The notes under the pieces are model-generated. The model saw only the letters and a list, made by a program, of their open reading frames with translations, was not told where the DNA came from and ran no database searches. Below are positions 46,107-57,431 of a DNA stretch of 64,000 nucleotides, one piece after another. The stretch covers positions 3,472,001 to 3,536,000 of the forward strand of contig JAJGBQ010000001.1 of NCBI GenBank assembly GCA_022457065.1, written 5' to 3'. Source of the stretch: Curvularia sp. ZM96. Taxonomy: Eukaryota; Ascomycota; Dothideomycetes; Pleosporales; Pleosporaceae. A program made the position numbers and the translations under genes. Positions within the stretch are counted from its first letter, which is position 1, and each line of letters begins with the position of its first letter.

Positions 46107-48488
46107 ATGTTCTCCGAATGTAAGTAGCCTGGCGCCTTATCAGGTACATGTGACAGGGCCACCGCCTCTTGTCTTATGTGCCCTGCCCACTCGCGTGACT
46201 GACATGCGTGCTTCACAGATGCATCCAAGTTCCTCTCACAGTCACAGTCGCGCCTGTCACTCGGCCAGCCAGATGGCACTTTGAACCGCAACGCCCCCGA
46301 CAGGCAACGTCCGTCATCGCGCGCCGCCCAAGCCTACCTCCAGCGTCGCAACATGCCCAACCCGTACAACTCACAGGCCATGAGCCGCTTCGCCTTTGCC
46401 TCCCGAACCTCAAATGCGCCCGCTCCTCTGTTTTACTCGGCCACGGACGACTTCCGGGAAGAGGACGACCATGTGGAGCACGACCGGGAAATGGCCGATC
46501 ACTATGCCCTGCAGCGGTCACGGCGGCAGTTTGGTGCAAGCAACCTTTCAGAATCATCCGAAGTCGAAGACGACCTCGTTCAGCAATCAGACCACACAAT
46601 AGAAGCAGACCGGGGCGACAACGACGCCCCCGGTTACGGACTGGGGCGGGGAATCAAGAGCTCATGGATAGGCGACAAGCCTGCACGCGGAAGGCCTACA
46701 ACCGCCAAAAGATCACATGATGAAGAGCGAGAGTCTAGTGTCCCGTTGTCCGAGACAACAGATCGCAGCAGCAGGGGGAGAGGGAACTTGGTAGATGTCG
46801 AGCTGGAATCCACAGATCGAGAAAGCATGGAGGAGTTGGACCGTGATGAGTTATTAGGGCACCAAGACGAACCACCGCCTTCGTTCCAGCAGTTTCGCAA
46901 CATGCCAAGGCCAAAACGCGGCCGCAGTCCGCTACGAAACACCCTGCCCATACCCCAGGAGACCGACGAAGACACTCTGCTAGAGCACCCACGGCCCATA
47001 AGTCCAGACCGCCAAACTGTTCCCGACGACGTGCCGGAGAACCCGACATTGGCGCCCCGGCATAATTTCTTCTGGGCTGAGCTCTTCATAATCGTGCAGT
47101 GTGCCATCTTGGGCACATGGTTCATTTCCTTCTTGCAGGAATCGCCACCAAACAAGAAGAACCCGTTAGGCGACACCATCTACACCGTTTTGCGCTCGTC
47201 GTTCCACCTGATCGGTGTTTACTCGCTCGTCTCAGTCATAGTCGGCGTCCTGTGGCTATCACTTCTACGGTCCTTTGCTCGACCTTTAGTAAGCCTCATG
47301 CTACTGGCAGTACCAGTTATTTCCGTGTCTTTCTTCTTCTACCCTTTTGTATCAAGCTTCAAGGGGTACTGGCACGGCGAGAGCGTTCAAGACCGGCTGA
47401 TGCGCTGGCTCTCTTTTGGCCCATTATGCTTTGCTGGCTTCTGGGTGTACACCATTCTCAAGGCGCGCCATTCACTGGACAAGGCTACGGGTATGCTGGA
47501 ATTTTCTAGCGAAATATTGAGAGCTCAGTTTCCATTGCTTCTGGTGGGCATCGCAACATTAGCTGCTGTGATTCTCTGGTCGTGGCTCTGGATCCTCATG
47601 TTCACCCACTTGTTCCTCGGAGGTCATTTCACAAGCAACAAGTCTCGATGGATCATCGATGCAAGCACCTGGTGGCTTGGGATCGCCTTCTTCCTCGACT
47701 ATTTCTGGACGTTGTCTGTCATTGCTGGTGTGCAGCGAGCTACTACCGCAGCAACAGTATCTCAATGGTACTTCCATCGCAACAGCGTGCCGGCACCCTC
47801 TCCTCGCACCGTCGTTCAGGCTTCCCTTAGCCATGCCACCTACACAATGGCCGGCACGATTTGCCTGTCAACATTGATTTCCCTGTTGGTCCGCCTTCCG
47901 CTCATTGTTCTCCCAAGGAGATTTGCTGGCATGATAGGCATGTGCGCTTACGCAGTTGTGCCCACTCCGATTGCTGCCTTGACAAACCCACTCACGCTGA
48001 CCTTTGCATCCATCCATGGCGTCCCTCTTAACCAGGCTGCGCTGGGTCTGTCGCAGATGAACTTCATATCTGCAGCATCGCCGACAACAACTCTCGGCCC
48101 AAGCTCGTTCAAGGACCACGGCCGGCCATCGATACAGTCCTACCGACTCGCCAAGCTTCTCCTCCACGCCATCCGCTGGGTCATTACGCTCGCACTCGGT
48201 TTTGGTGGTTGGGTATCTACTGCACGCATGCTTCAGCTAGGCAACGGGACGGTGCCATACAAAGGCAGTCTTTACGCCTATGTCGTCGGTCTGATCAGTG
48301 CGGCAATCGGTTGGGGTGCTCTGGGCGCCATGGAAGGTGTGCTTGGCGGCATATTGGATGCAGTATTAGTATGCTGGGGCAGTGAAGTGGGAAGAGACGG
48401 TCAAGGAGAGGCCAGGTATTGTGTCGATGCAGGACGTTTGTTCGGCAACGAAGTCACGGGCCGCGGAAGAGGCAGATATGAGGTCTGA
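46107..48488 (+). CDS. CTL/Pns1 choline-transporter-like membrane protein
   Basis: Two exons (46107-46119, 46219-48488) encode 760 residues. The first exon is only 13 nt and, spliced, gives MFSEYASKFLSQSQSRL. About 250 residues of charged, disordered N-terminus follow. Then come about ten transmembrane segments from NFFWAELFIIVQCAILGTWF onward, and near the C-terminus the CTL signature (ILDAVLVCWGSEVGRDG, then YCVDAGRLFG). The family (SLC44-like, DUF580) includes fission yeast Ctl1, implicated in autophagy, and budding yeast Pns1. Choline transport has not been proven for most fungal members. A 78-nt T/C-rich tract (about 48570-48648) lies just downstream. Confidence 0.88.
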
Positions 48489-49008
48489 TGTAAGTTTGAT
48501 ATGAACATCAATGGCATGGAGTTATTAGGGTCAATTTGGACAAGATCACGGTTTTTCGTGCTTGGGTATACCTATTCTTTTTCTCTTTTTTTCTTTTTTT
48601 TCTCAATCTCTTATCCTTCTATTCTTTCTCTTTGTTCTCTCCTACAAGACCTGTTGATGGCATCATATGTAACGCTCGCATAGTGTAGCCGTACGTAAGG
48701 AAAGCATTAGTTTTTGTCCCTGTTGGACTCGAGTTGCACCATCAAAGTCCTGCCCCTTGAAGCATGCTTCTACCAGAAGCTGGTCGCTACATCGAACGTG
48801 AGAACGGACTAGCTAGGCCCGGACGTGTAGGCACAAGTGCCAGCCCGTCCTGCGTCATGGTTCGGTTAGGTAGTGGCTAGCGCGAACTGACGCGTGGGAA
48901 AGCGGGACCCGGTCAACATGGCTACTGCAGCCCAAACATGGGCCAGCGCAGTGACGAGCAACACGACGACACTACGCTCAGCCTCTATGGAGTGCCTCTC
49001 CCGCCGTC
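48489..49008. other. Intergenic interval CTL / GCP2
   Basis: This 520-bp interval between tandem plus-strand genes contains a long pyrimidine tract (about 48570-48648) just after the CTL stop, probably in its 3' untranslated region, and the promoter of the gamma-tubulin complex gene. Confidence 0.5.
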
Positions 49009-51842
49009 ATGTCCTCGCGCAACGTCCCAACCATGAAATCCCTGTCTGCGGCTGAACGTCGCTCCGTGAATGCCAACCACTCGTCGACCTCGCGACCCCG
49101 CGTCGCCATGGGAGAAGAACAAGACCGCCGAAGCACCACCACACCATTAAATGCGAAGAGACACTCGGCCACCATGCGCGCAACCGGCGCCGCCACGGGG
49201 GAGCGACGCACCGAAAAGCGCGAGGTTCGTGAACGAGAGACGGAGATTAGGCGCACCAAAAGCCCGCTGAAGCCCTCGAGCGAGAGCCGGGCGAGTGTTC
49301 GAAGCCGCGTAGAGAAACAAGCGCGTGATGTCGAGAGACCGTCTCGAAGTGGCGCCTCGCAAAAGTCCACGCCCGAAGAACCCCAGGCACCATGGGAGCC
49401 GCAAGCATCCCTAGTGCCGCATACCACGGCCCCGCTGGCTACTCGCATCTCCGTTCCTCCCCTGGCGGCCACGGCCCCCGTATCGTTGCAGCCTACACCG
49501 CTCGCGCAGCTGTCTTTGGAAGCACAGGAAAGGGCGATTCTAGAGGATCTGTTGTTTGTGTTCATGGGATTTGAGGGCCAGTACATTCGTTTCAGCGATG
49601 TATATAATCCACACGAAGAGAAGGAGCGCTTGGTTGGACCCCAGTTCCGCCTGATGCCCGGCCTTGACCCGAGTCTGCGCGACCTGACCAAATCCATGTT
49701 GAAGACTGCCACCCACTACATTGCTGTCGAGGCCTGTGTCGAGGTCTTGAGCAGGGAAGAATATGGTGCTGTGAATCACGCGTTGTGCGCTGCTGTACGG
49801 CGGTTGCTGAAGGACTACCTCACCCTGATCGCACAACTGGAACACCAACTTTTAACCAACGATTCCTTTACCCTTCACGTGCTGAATCTGCATACCAAGC
49901 AAACAAGCCACATGCTGTTCCAACTCTACACTACAGGCATTGAACTACTGAAAGCCAACGGGATACTGGAGGACGAAAAGGACGAAGACTCGGCCGACGA
50001 CGATAGCAATGACTTCGAAAACATTCTCGAATCATTACGTGAAGGAGGGAACACTACAAAGAAAATCTGCAAGGGCGGAAGTGTACTAGGACTTGTCACG
50101 AAGCGCCTTGCCTCCATGTCAGGCGATCCAGCAGCGCGGACGCTGCTGACAACCCTGCTACGAGAAGCTAGCAGACCATACATGGCCATGCTCAACGAGT
50201 GGCTACATCACGGTGGCATCAAGGACCCACATTCTGAGTTCCTGATCAAGGAGCAAAGGAGCATCAAGCGCGAGCGATTGGACCAAGATTACACAGATGA
50301 ATACTGGGAGAAGAGATATACCATACGCGATAACCTTGTTCCACCACAACTCGAGGCAGTCAAGGATAAAGTACTGTTGGCAGGCAAATACCTCAACGTG
50401 GTCCGCGAATGTGGAGGCGTCGATGTTAGCAAGATTGTGCAGGACGCTCCAACTAGCTTCGATGACCCTCGCTTCCTGGACAATGTCAACTCCTCATACG
50501 CCTACGCCAACTCATCTCTTCTCAATCTGCTCCTCACGACACATCAGCTCCCTGCACGCTTACGGTCACTGAAGCACTACTTCTTCCTCGATCGATCCGA
50601 CTTTTTCACATACTTCCTTGAAATGAGTGAACTTGAGCTTAAGAAGCCAGCCAAGCACGTTAATGTCGGCAAGCTGCAGTCTTTGTTGGATCTCGCCACC
50701 CGTCATGCTGGTTCAGTGGCTGTGGAGGATCCATACAAGGAGGATATCAAGGTCCAAATCAACAACACTGGCTTGACGAATTGGCTTATGAAGATTGTCA
50801 ACGTCCAAGGTCTTGATCAAGAAGCCGCTACTGCTACTCTTTCGAGCTACACACCAGCAAACTCTGCACCCATTACAGACGATACGAACATCACCGGATA
50901 TCAAGCATTGGTCTTTGATTACGCTATGCCATTTCCATTGTCATTGGTAGTTAGCAGAGTCACACTCACTCGCTACCAACTACTCTTCCGCTATCTCTTG
51001 AGCTTAAAGCACCTTGAAACTGACCTTGCTAAGTGCTGGGGCGAGCAGGGCAAGAATGCAGCCTGGAAACATCGCTCGAGGAACCCCCGTATTGAGCAAT
51101 GGAAACGTCGAGCCTGGACACTTCGCGCACGTATGTTGGTGTTTGTCCAACAGCTTACATATTACTGCACGTCAGAAGTCATTGAGCCGAACTGGGCCTC
51201 GTTAATGTCGCGGATAAGTGAGGAAAAGAATCAGGATGCAAGAGCCAAGGGCAAGACGACGGAGGACGACAGTGGCGGGCCCCAAGTGAAGCGGACAGTG
51301 GATGAGCTGATGCAAGATCATGTTGACTTTCTTGCTACCTGTTTGAAGGAATGCATGCTTACTAACAGCAAGCTGCTCCGAGTATGTTTTCCATCCACCA
51401 CCCTCTAACGACCTCCTTTCTAACTTATTCTCAGATCAACAACAAGATTATGCAGACATGCAGCATGTTTGCGTCCTTTACCTACTCGCTTTCCCGCTAC
51501 CTCGTCACCGGCGACCCAGACCTCGTCGCTCAAATCAACGCGACTCTTGCACCACCACAGCCATCCAAATCCTCTAAAGCCCCTGCTGCTCCGCTCCTTG
51601 CCGCAACACATCGACCCACATCCCAGTTTGTGTACGACCCGCAACGTGTGGACAAGATGTTCGATATGCTAGCCAAGTACGAAGAGAACTTTACTCGCCA
51701 TCTCAAGATTCTACTGGACACGCTGAACTACCTTGCTGCCACTGAGACGGTCGTCTTTTTGAGTCTCTGCGCCCGCCTGACAAGTGCTGGAGAAGGCTTA
51801 AGCGGATTCCAGGTACCTATGGGAATGGAGGGCATTGCGTAG
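49009..51842 (+). CDS. Gamma-tubulin complex component 2 (Spc97/GCP2)
   Basis: Two exons (49009-51381, 51435-51842) encode 926 residues. After about 170 disordered residues rich in Arg, Ser and Thr, the GRIP1 region starts at ERAILEDLLFVFMGFEGQYI, with SLRDLTKSML and LLREASRPYMAMLNEWLHHG. GRIP2 includes LLAGKYLNVVRECGG, LRSLKHYFFLDRSDFF, FDYAMPFPLSLVVS and LTRYQLLFRYLL. These are hallmarks of GCP2 rather than GCP3. The protein forms the gamma-tubulin small complex at spindle pole bodies and nucleates microtubules. An acidic stretch (about 325-340) interrupts GRIP1, and a disordered KNQDARAKGKT linker lies near 745. An AATAAA at 51999 is a candidate polyadenylation signal. Confidence 0.94.
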
Positions 51843-52183
51843 TGATGCTTAAGGAGGAGGGTTCTTGCTTTTTTTCATGTATACAAAGTTTGCTCCAGGC
51901 GCTTCAGCGATACCAAATCGTCCTTCTCTCTATCTGCCTTTTTTGTACGGCTGGAAAGGGAGAGGGATTTTGCAAAATGAGTTACGACATGTTTATCCAA
52001 TAAATAGAAATTTGTTTCTTTTTTTCTTTCTGTCTATCTTTTTGAGATGGACGTCAGGACGAGGCTTCGGCTTGATTCACATAGCAAGGGCCGCAAAAGT
52101 AGCGTCGTGGAAGTTGAGCCATTTAATTATGCTTGGCTAAATAGTTGGTAGCAGTAGAAGAGAAGCCCCAAGTGGAGGATATT
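51843..52183. terminator. Convergent 3' region with AATAAA
   Basis: The 341-bp convergent interval between GCP2 and the SDR gene contains AATAAA at 51999-52004 followed by a T-rich tract, a plausible 3'-end signal for GCP2. Confidence 0.4.
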
Positions 52184-53407
52184 CTAATACAGCTTAAACG
52201 GACACCCCTTGTCCGCGCTCTGGCTCTTCGTCTTCTCCTTGACAAGCTTCCACGTCAAATCCATCAGCTGCTCGCCCAAGGCCTCGTCATTCGCCAAATC
52301 ACTTCCTTTCTCCGGGATCGCAGGCGGACAGATATACTGGCCCGACTGCTCCGTCTTGGTAGCCGCAAACATGGTGCTGACCGCGCCCTCAAACTGCGTC
52401 TTCTTGAAGGGCGCCAAACCGACGCTCACGCCGTAGCCTGCCAGTGGAAACGCCTCGTGGATGTGCTCGACGGACTGCCGTGTCTCGACGACACCCGGGT
52501 GCGTGGCATTGGACAGGATATTTGGGTGGGCAGAAGCCAGGTGGCGGGCTAGGAAGCGGGCATACAATATCGCAGCGAGTTTCGAGCGGCCGTACTGTGC
52601 GTTTGGACCCAGGTCCTGGTTGAGCTCCTCGAGAGAAGCGAATTTTGTGTCTTTTGGAGCGTTCTGGTGCCCATTGGAGGAAAGCTGCACGATGCGGACT
52701 TTGTCTCCTTTCTCCGCGGTTGATTTGAGCAAGGGAAGCAAATGCGATGTTAGTACGACGTGGCCCATGTGGTTCGCTGCCATGTGCAGGTCCACACCGT
52801 TCTTGGCGAGTTGGTACGTCATGATGCCGCGGCCGGCGTTGTTGATGAGGATATCTAGGCGATCGGTTTTCTTGGAAATTTCAAAGGCGGTTTTGCCGGT
52901 TTGCTCCCAGTCGGACAAGTCGCATTTTAGCCATTCGATGCGTGAGGCTTTGTCCTCGCCTAGTTCTTTTGCAACGGCGGATGTGGCGTCTGAGACGATG
53001 TCTTCACTGAGAGAGATGATGAAGAGTTTGGAAATGTTCTTGGAGAGAAGTGTGTGCGTGCAGCCGTAGCCGATACCTTCTGAGCCGCCAGTTACGACAG
53101 CGACTTTGCCGCTAAGATCGGGTACCTCTTCGAGAGCGAACTGCTGGTCTGCGGGTGCTAAAGAGTGGGCACCTGAGATTGTTTTGCCGAGATTCTCAGC
53201 AATGGTGTTTTTGACGGCTTGCATGGTGTTGGATATTGGGGTCTCTACTGGGCCGGCGAAACGGTTGGTGTTTGGCTTGTCAGATGGTGAAGTAGTTTTT
53301 AGGGTAGAAGTGAAGCTAGCAATCGATATGCGTGGTAGAACAGAGGTTTTTTGGATGCTGCAAGAAACAAGGGAGCTTCCACGTCTAAATAACCGTGGTG
53401 ATTGCAT
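52184..53407 (-). CDS. Short-chain dehydrogenase/reductase, probable mitochondrial import
   Basis: A single exon encodes 407 residues from the ATG at 53407. The frame is open a few codons upstream only from a GTG. The SDR fold starts near residue 100: TGGSEGIGYG for the dinucleotide, CDLSDW, LINNAGRG, and the catalytic Ser in QLSSNG with Tyr-x3-Lys in YGRSKLA. The first 40 residues are rich in Arg, Ser and Leu and free of acids, which fits a mitochondrial presequence. Family resemblance is to the WW-domain oxidoreductase/retinol-dehydrogenase-like SDR group used widely by fungi. The substrate is unknown. It neighbours the right-hand catabolic region but is probably independent. Confidence 0.85.
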   Translation of the reverse strand: MQSPRLFRRGSSLVSCSIQKTSVLPRISIASFTSTLKTTSPSDKPNTNRFAGPVETPISNTMQAVKNTIAENLGKTISGAHSLAPADQQFALEEVPDLSGKVAVVTGGSEGIGYGCTHTLLSKNISKLFIISLSEDIVSDATSAVAKELGEDKASRIEWLKCDLSDWEQTGKTAFEISKKTDRLDILINNAGRGIMTYQLAKNGVDLHMAANHMGHVVLTSHLLPLLKSTAEKGDKVRIVQLSSNGHQNAPKDTKFASLEELNQDLGPNAQYGRSKLAAILYARFLARHLASAHPNILSNATHPGVVETRQSVEHIHEAFPLAGYGVSVGLAPFKKTQFEGAVSTMFAATKTEQSGQYICPPAIPEKGSDLANDEALGEQLMDLTWKLVKEKTKSQSADKGCPFKLY

Positions 53408-54029
53408 AGTTAGTAAATATGTCACAAGACGTTCCAGGACGACCTTTTTAGGTACTTGGATCTGAGGTCATTGCCCGCGGCGAATGGGCCAAAAGCAATA
53501 CTGCAATTGGCGTTAATGCTCTCAAGCAACATAGCAGCCAATGGCATTTTCATTGATGTCAGCACTTCTGCAAGGTTGGCATGTTGCCTGGACATTGTGG
53601 AGTAGATCGAGGGTAGATCGAATTCATTGACATGCTGATGACGCGTTGATGAAAAGCCATGCCAAGTGGTATGGGTTAGGATTAGCGTGGCTGCTATACT
53701 CGATCTTATCGATAGTCTCAACTTCACCTGCAGGCACCCGACAGATCCTAACATGATGTGCATCAAGGATTGTTGATGAATCCGATTCGTGGAAGTGCTG
53801 TTTGGTTTACCTGTGAGCAGTGGAAGTGAGTTTTGATTCCTTGTAGTCATTGGCTAAGTAAACTTGAAAGAGACGGAATAATTGCTGCCACAACTTACTG
53901 TCACCGTCACCAATCACCAGTCTCAGAGCGACGTTTCGAAGTTGGTGTAACCATTGTCAAAAAATGATTGGCGTTCATTTGTCAACAGCCATTTTGCAGT
54001 GGGCTTTCAAGATTAACGTCTGACAGAAG
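53408..54029. promoter_or_regulatory. Divergent upstream region SDR / hypothetical gene
   Basis: The 622-bp interval between divergent starts has no supportable gene. Short repeated bits of GATCGA/TAGATCG near 53605-53715 may be chance. Confidence 0.4.
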
Positions 54030-54752
54030 ATGGACAAGTTGCGCGATGTCACCATGGAATCACCAGCCAACTCTCCAACCATCTCACGGCGGTCGAGCGT
54101 CGCGAACCTCAGCCACACCTTTGTCTCTAACAACAACACCCCAAATGATGTGGCGGAGATGCGAAAAGCTCGAATGAATTCCAGTCTCATTAGCGCCTTT
54201 AAAAGTACATGTCCCACGGGAGTAAAGCCTTATATTACAGGTATTGGCCTCTATACGCATATCGAGGGGCCCTCAAAAGTCCCCATGTCTCCCCACGAGG
54301 AAACTTTGCCATCGCAACCCAGATTTCTCCCTTGTCAACGACCTTTTGGAAGTGAGCAATCTGGCTCAAAGTTACCCGAAAAAGTGCGCAAGGCCTGGAA
54401 AGACATCCGAGATGTTGTAAAGGCCGAGGAGGAGGTGGTTGGCAGACTCGAACTGGGACTTGAGCATCTCACGCAAAGATACGGAGGGCTTACAGTCCCG
54501 GAGAGTTTGATTCCCCTAGCACAGTCAGAGGGAGAAGACACGGCGATGCAATGGGATGGGCAGTTTCGACGTGATACAGTCATCGCTGAAGGAGCGACGG
54601 AACTCCAGTCTGCAAGTCGCCGGACGTCCGACATAGCGGCTGCCAATGTTTCAGAAAATGATGTGACTATGCAAGAGACGGAAGACGAAACTAACAGGAG
54701 AAGGCCTTCCGGTACGCAGATATACGGTCCGGACCCGAGGAGGCAAAGATGA
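54030..54752 (+). CDS. Hypothetical protein, Ser/Thr-rich with central helix
   Basis: A 240-codon frame starting MDKLRDVTMESPANSPTISR. I do not recognise the family. The N-terminus (1-45) is Ser/Asn/Thr-rich with SPT/SRRSS-type phosphorylation-like sites. The middle (about 115-150) is a probable amphipathic helix, KVRKAWKDIRDVVKAEEEVV, followed by LELGLEHLTQRYGGL. The C-terminus is charged and disordered, ending in PDPRRQR. No signal or TM segment is seen. An in-frame 36-nt segment bounded by GT and AG (ending at 54240) could be read as a very short intron, but is more likely coding. Composition is not like a random antisense frame, so it is probably a real, lineage-restricted nuclear or cytoplasmic protein. 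Confidence 0.55.
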   Translation: MDKLRDVTMESPANSPTISRRSSVANLSHTFVSNNNTPNDVAEMRKARMNSSLISAFKSTCPTGVKPYITGIGLYTHIEGPSKVPMSPHEETLPSQPRFLPCQRPFGSEQSGSKLPEKVRKAWKDIRDVVKAEEEVVGRLELGLEHLTQRYGGLTVPESLIPLAQSEGEDTAMQWDGQFRRDTVIAEGATELQSASRRTSDIAAANVSENDVTMQETEDETNRRRPSGTQIYGPDPRRQR

Positions 54753-55365
54753 TAATATACAATATGTACATGAATGATCTTAGCCGAAGATACAACATTC
54801 CTCTGTGCATCCAGTGGACAGGAAAAAAGTCAGTATGTAGGTCTGAGCGATTGACCTCTAATCACGTCGAGTAACATCTTGTGAGGGTAGAAAGAATGTA
54901 CATAACGATGCTTTTTTTTAACTTTGCCGTTTGATGATGTTGGTTCCTAGAATGGTATCCTGCCAGATACTGAATAGCGTTCCTGACCATCTCAGCCGAC
55001 CTCAGTGCATCACGAGCATGGTTCACAGTAGCAATCAAAGCGGAAACAAACGTGAGAGTGCTTCTCATACGTACTTTACGGTGGGGCGGTTTTCCAGCAT
55101 GCAGAAAGGGGCTTTCACTAAGGAAGGGATCAAGAATACGCTTGCGAGAAAATTCCAGAAATCAACTCTTTTCCTTTTATAAATTTAGATTTTAAGCATA
55201 ACTATCTAATATTCATTCACCTCTGTCAAACACCATTCTCAGGTTTTAACGTGGTACAAGGAGATATAAATATTAACGTAGATGTATATCCCTGACCAAC
55301 CAGACTTGTCCGATGCTGAACAGCATCTAATGTAAAACCTCTGCTCTTAGGCCGCATGTAGCTGA
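54753..55365. other. AT-rich convergent intergenic interval
   Basis: This 613-bp stretch between the hypothetical gene and the small membrane ORF is AT-rich, especially 55180-55280. I see nothing else in it. Confidence 0.45.
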
Positions 55366-55713
55366 CTAAACAACCTGCCGCGGAGTTCTAGAACCCGCCC
55401 CAACGCCTCCCTCTACATCTACCGATCCTAAAAATGTCCCATAGCTATTGATCAGCCAATCTCGGCGTCCGTGCCGCAGAAGTACATCGGTCGCTGAGGG
55501 CTGGCTGCGCTCATATCCAGCTAACACAAGGGCGAGCAGGACTAGCAAAATGATCACGATGAGGAACATCACCGCGAAAAATTGCGTACTAGATCCCGAA
55601 GTTACGTTAGATAGCATGTCTGGCATTTTGAAGGTTTGGATGAGAAGTGAAATGTTAGGTAGAAACGGCGACAGTGATTGACTAAGAATGGGAGAGTAAT
55701 GGGCTTCAAGCAT
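55366..55713 (-). CDS. Small single-pass membrane protein, hypothetical
   Basis: An open frame of 115 codons, or 86 if translation starts at the internal ATG 55626 (MPDMLSNVTSG), which I find more likely. One strong transmembrane helix (QFFAVMFLIVIILLVLLALV) precedes a basic tail, AGYERSQPSATDVLLRHGRR. A short luminal or outer N-terminus contains an NVT glycosylation sequon. No family recognised. The gene lies just downstream of the NmrA-like gene on the same strand. Confidence 0.4.
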   Translation of the reverse strand: MLEAHYSPILSQSLSPFLPNISLLIQTFKMPDMLSNVTSGSSTQFFAVMFLIVIILLVLLALVLAGYERSQPSATDVLLRHGRRDWLINSYGTFLGSVDVEGGVGAGSRTPRQVV

Positions 55714-55870
55714 TGTTTAAAGGACATTGTTGTCAATATAAGGAGCGCTTATGATTTCACAGCGTGATTAGGCAGAGTGGGATGCAAAAGGATAACACGC
55801 GTTGTGGAATTGCTTTCTGCCTTAATCAGAAGATAGGGACAAAACAGGACCAGTTTTTGTGAATTTGCCA

Positions 55871-57032
55871 TCATGCTGGCAATATACCCGCTGCAACCCA
55901 GTCCACGGTTTCGCAGTACTTTCTCAAGCTCATCGTCGGTACCTTGACGCCCATCTAAGATGAAAGTTGTTAGCTTGTTGACTCCAACTGATATAACAAC
56001 GTTGTTCGCGCTCACCTTTTCCAGATCCCATGCCATCAACGTATCCTTCTGACTCGCATTATACCCCCACTTACTTGAAAACTCAAACATCTCTCCAATC
56101 TCCTTTCCAGCGCCCCCAGGTATCTCTTTGTCGAAATCCTCGACGCTCACTTGCTTGTAGCTAGTCTTGACCCCATTTACCTCGCCCCAAGTCTTGATCC
56201 AATCAGGCCATGTGCACCACTCGCTCGCCGCCATGACCGTTGACTGCGGAGGCAGCTGCAACATCGCACGCACGAACGATCCAGTGTCGGCCCGGGGGTT
56301 GAGATGCGGTATCAGGACCTCTGGGGCAGTCGGAGACTGCATTTGGACCGATCCATCTGGAAGCTGCCAAGGACGTTAGTCACATTATAGTCTTCACTCA
56401 CTACCAGTCCTATCTTGCAGCGATTAAAACGGGCGAGAACAAACCTTTGCAAACCAGCGCTGCGGCATATACCTCCAACTGGTATAAAAGTACCCCGTAT
56501 GCAGATAACTCGTCTTCTTCGCTAATTCTGGATACTTCTCCGCGACATATCCGGGAAACACATCCGCTTTAGCATCGAAATGGTACAATTCCTTGTACCG
56601 CCCCTCACTGCTTTTCTCCGCCTGACACAGCGTACTTGCCACAAACCCGACATCATCGAGTCCATCGACCACACGAGCAACAGCATCGACGATATTCTTA
56701 CCCTGCTCTAGCTCCAGCTCATACGCATACCTTCGAATCGTCTTCCCTAGCTCTTTTGCGCGCGCTTGGTTTGCAGGGTTGAAAAACGGGGTCCAGAAAT
56801 CGGTCACGCTGAAGACGAGATTGGCGTCTTTGAAGGCGGTGGTAAGGGATGAGGGGTCATGTAGATCTGCTCGAACCATTTCTACGCCCCGGGCTGCGAG
56901 GGCTTGTGAAGCGGCGGAATGTGGGTCCCGTGTTAGACCTCGAACGCGCCAGGTAGGATCGAGGAGGAATGTAGAGGCTACGGAGGAGCCTTGGTTTCCT
57001 GTAATACCGATGATGACGATGAGCTTAGACAT
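55871..57032 (-). CDS. NmrA-like NAD(P)-binding protein (isoflavone-reductase-like)
   Basis: Three exons (57032-56445, 56363-56016, 55954-55871) encode 339 residues. The N-terminus MSKLIVIIGITGNQGSSVAS has the NmrA-type GxxGxxG dinucleotide motif, followed by WRVRGLTRDP and ADLHDPSSL. The last exon is 27 codons and ends VKVPTMSLRKYCETVDWV, a normal NmrA-like C-terminus. Reading straight through the last intron (56015-55955) also stays open, but gives a tail unlike the family. NmrA-like proteins are either redox sensors binding NAD(P) without catalysis, or phenylpropanoid-type reductases. The lack of an obvious active-site Lys/Tyr pair leaves this open. It is the first gene of the putative aryl-alkene cluster. 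Confidence 0.87.
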
Positions 57033-57431
57033 TTTGGAGTAGTAGAATTTGCGGATTTTTCGTGTGGAGTTTTGTGTCTTTTCTTGGTGTCAGAGGGCGA
57101 AGATGAGGTTGGAAGGATGGGCTTCGCCGTGTGGAGACTCAGTCGGAAATTGAGTAGGTACCCCGCGCTGAGTATTGGAGAGTAAGGTCGACACTTTATA
57201 CACGTGGTTTTGCAGCAAAACTGTGAGTCATGGGTGAGCTTACATGTTCCGGTCAGTCTATATGTTGCCTAGAGCGGTATTGTTAATGTTATCGAGGGTG
57301 GCCTGATTCGCAACTTATACCAGCTAACAGCCTTTCCCTCTTGGCACTTCCAAATATAGAAAGCCTTTGTAGTTGACTATCAAGTAGCTTTGTCTAGTGG
57401 TCCTCAGATAACTTACGGCTCTCGCAGGGTA
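57033..57431. promoter_or_regulatory. Upstream region of NmrA-like gene
   Basis: The 399-bp interval between tandem minus-strand genes contains TACCCC near 57159, the reverse complement of the GGGGTA element repeated in the other promoters of this cluster, about 130 bp upstream of the NmrA-like start. Confidence 0.4.

Noticed and set aside
45749..46291. A 180-codon minus-strand frame upstream of and over the CTL first exon
   Set aside because: Overlaps the well-supported CTL start antisense and has random-looking Arg/Gly/Ala composition.
55749..56342. Read-through form of the NmrA-like C-terminus (197-codon frame)
   Set aside because: The 61-nt segment 55955-56015 has GT-AG borders, and splicing gives a normal family ending; reading through adds an atypical hydrophobic tail.
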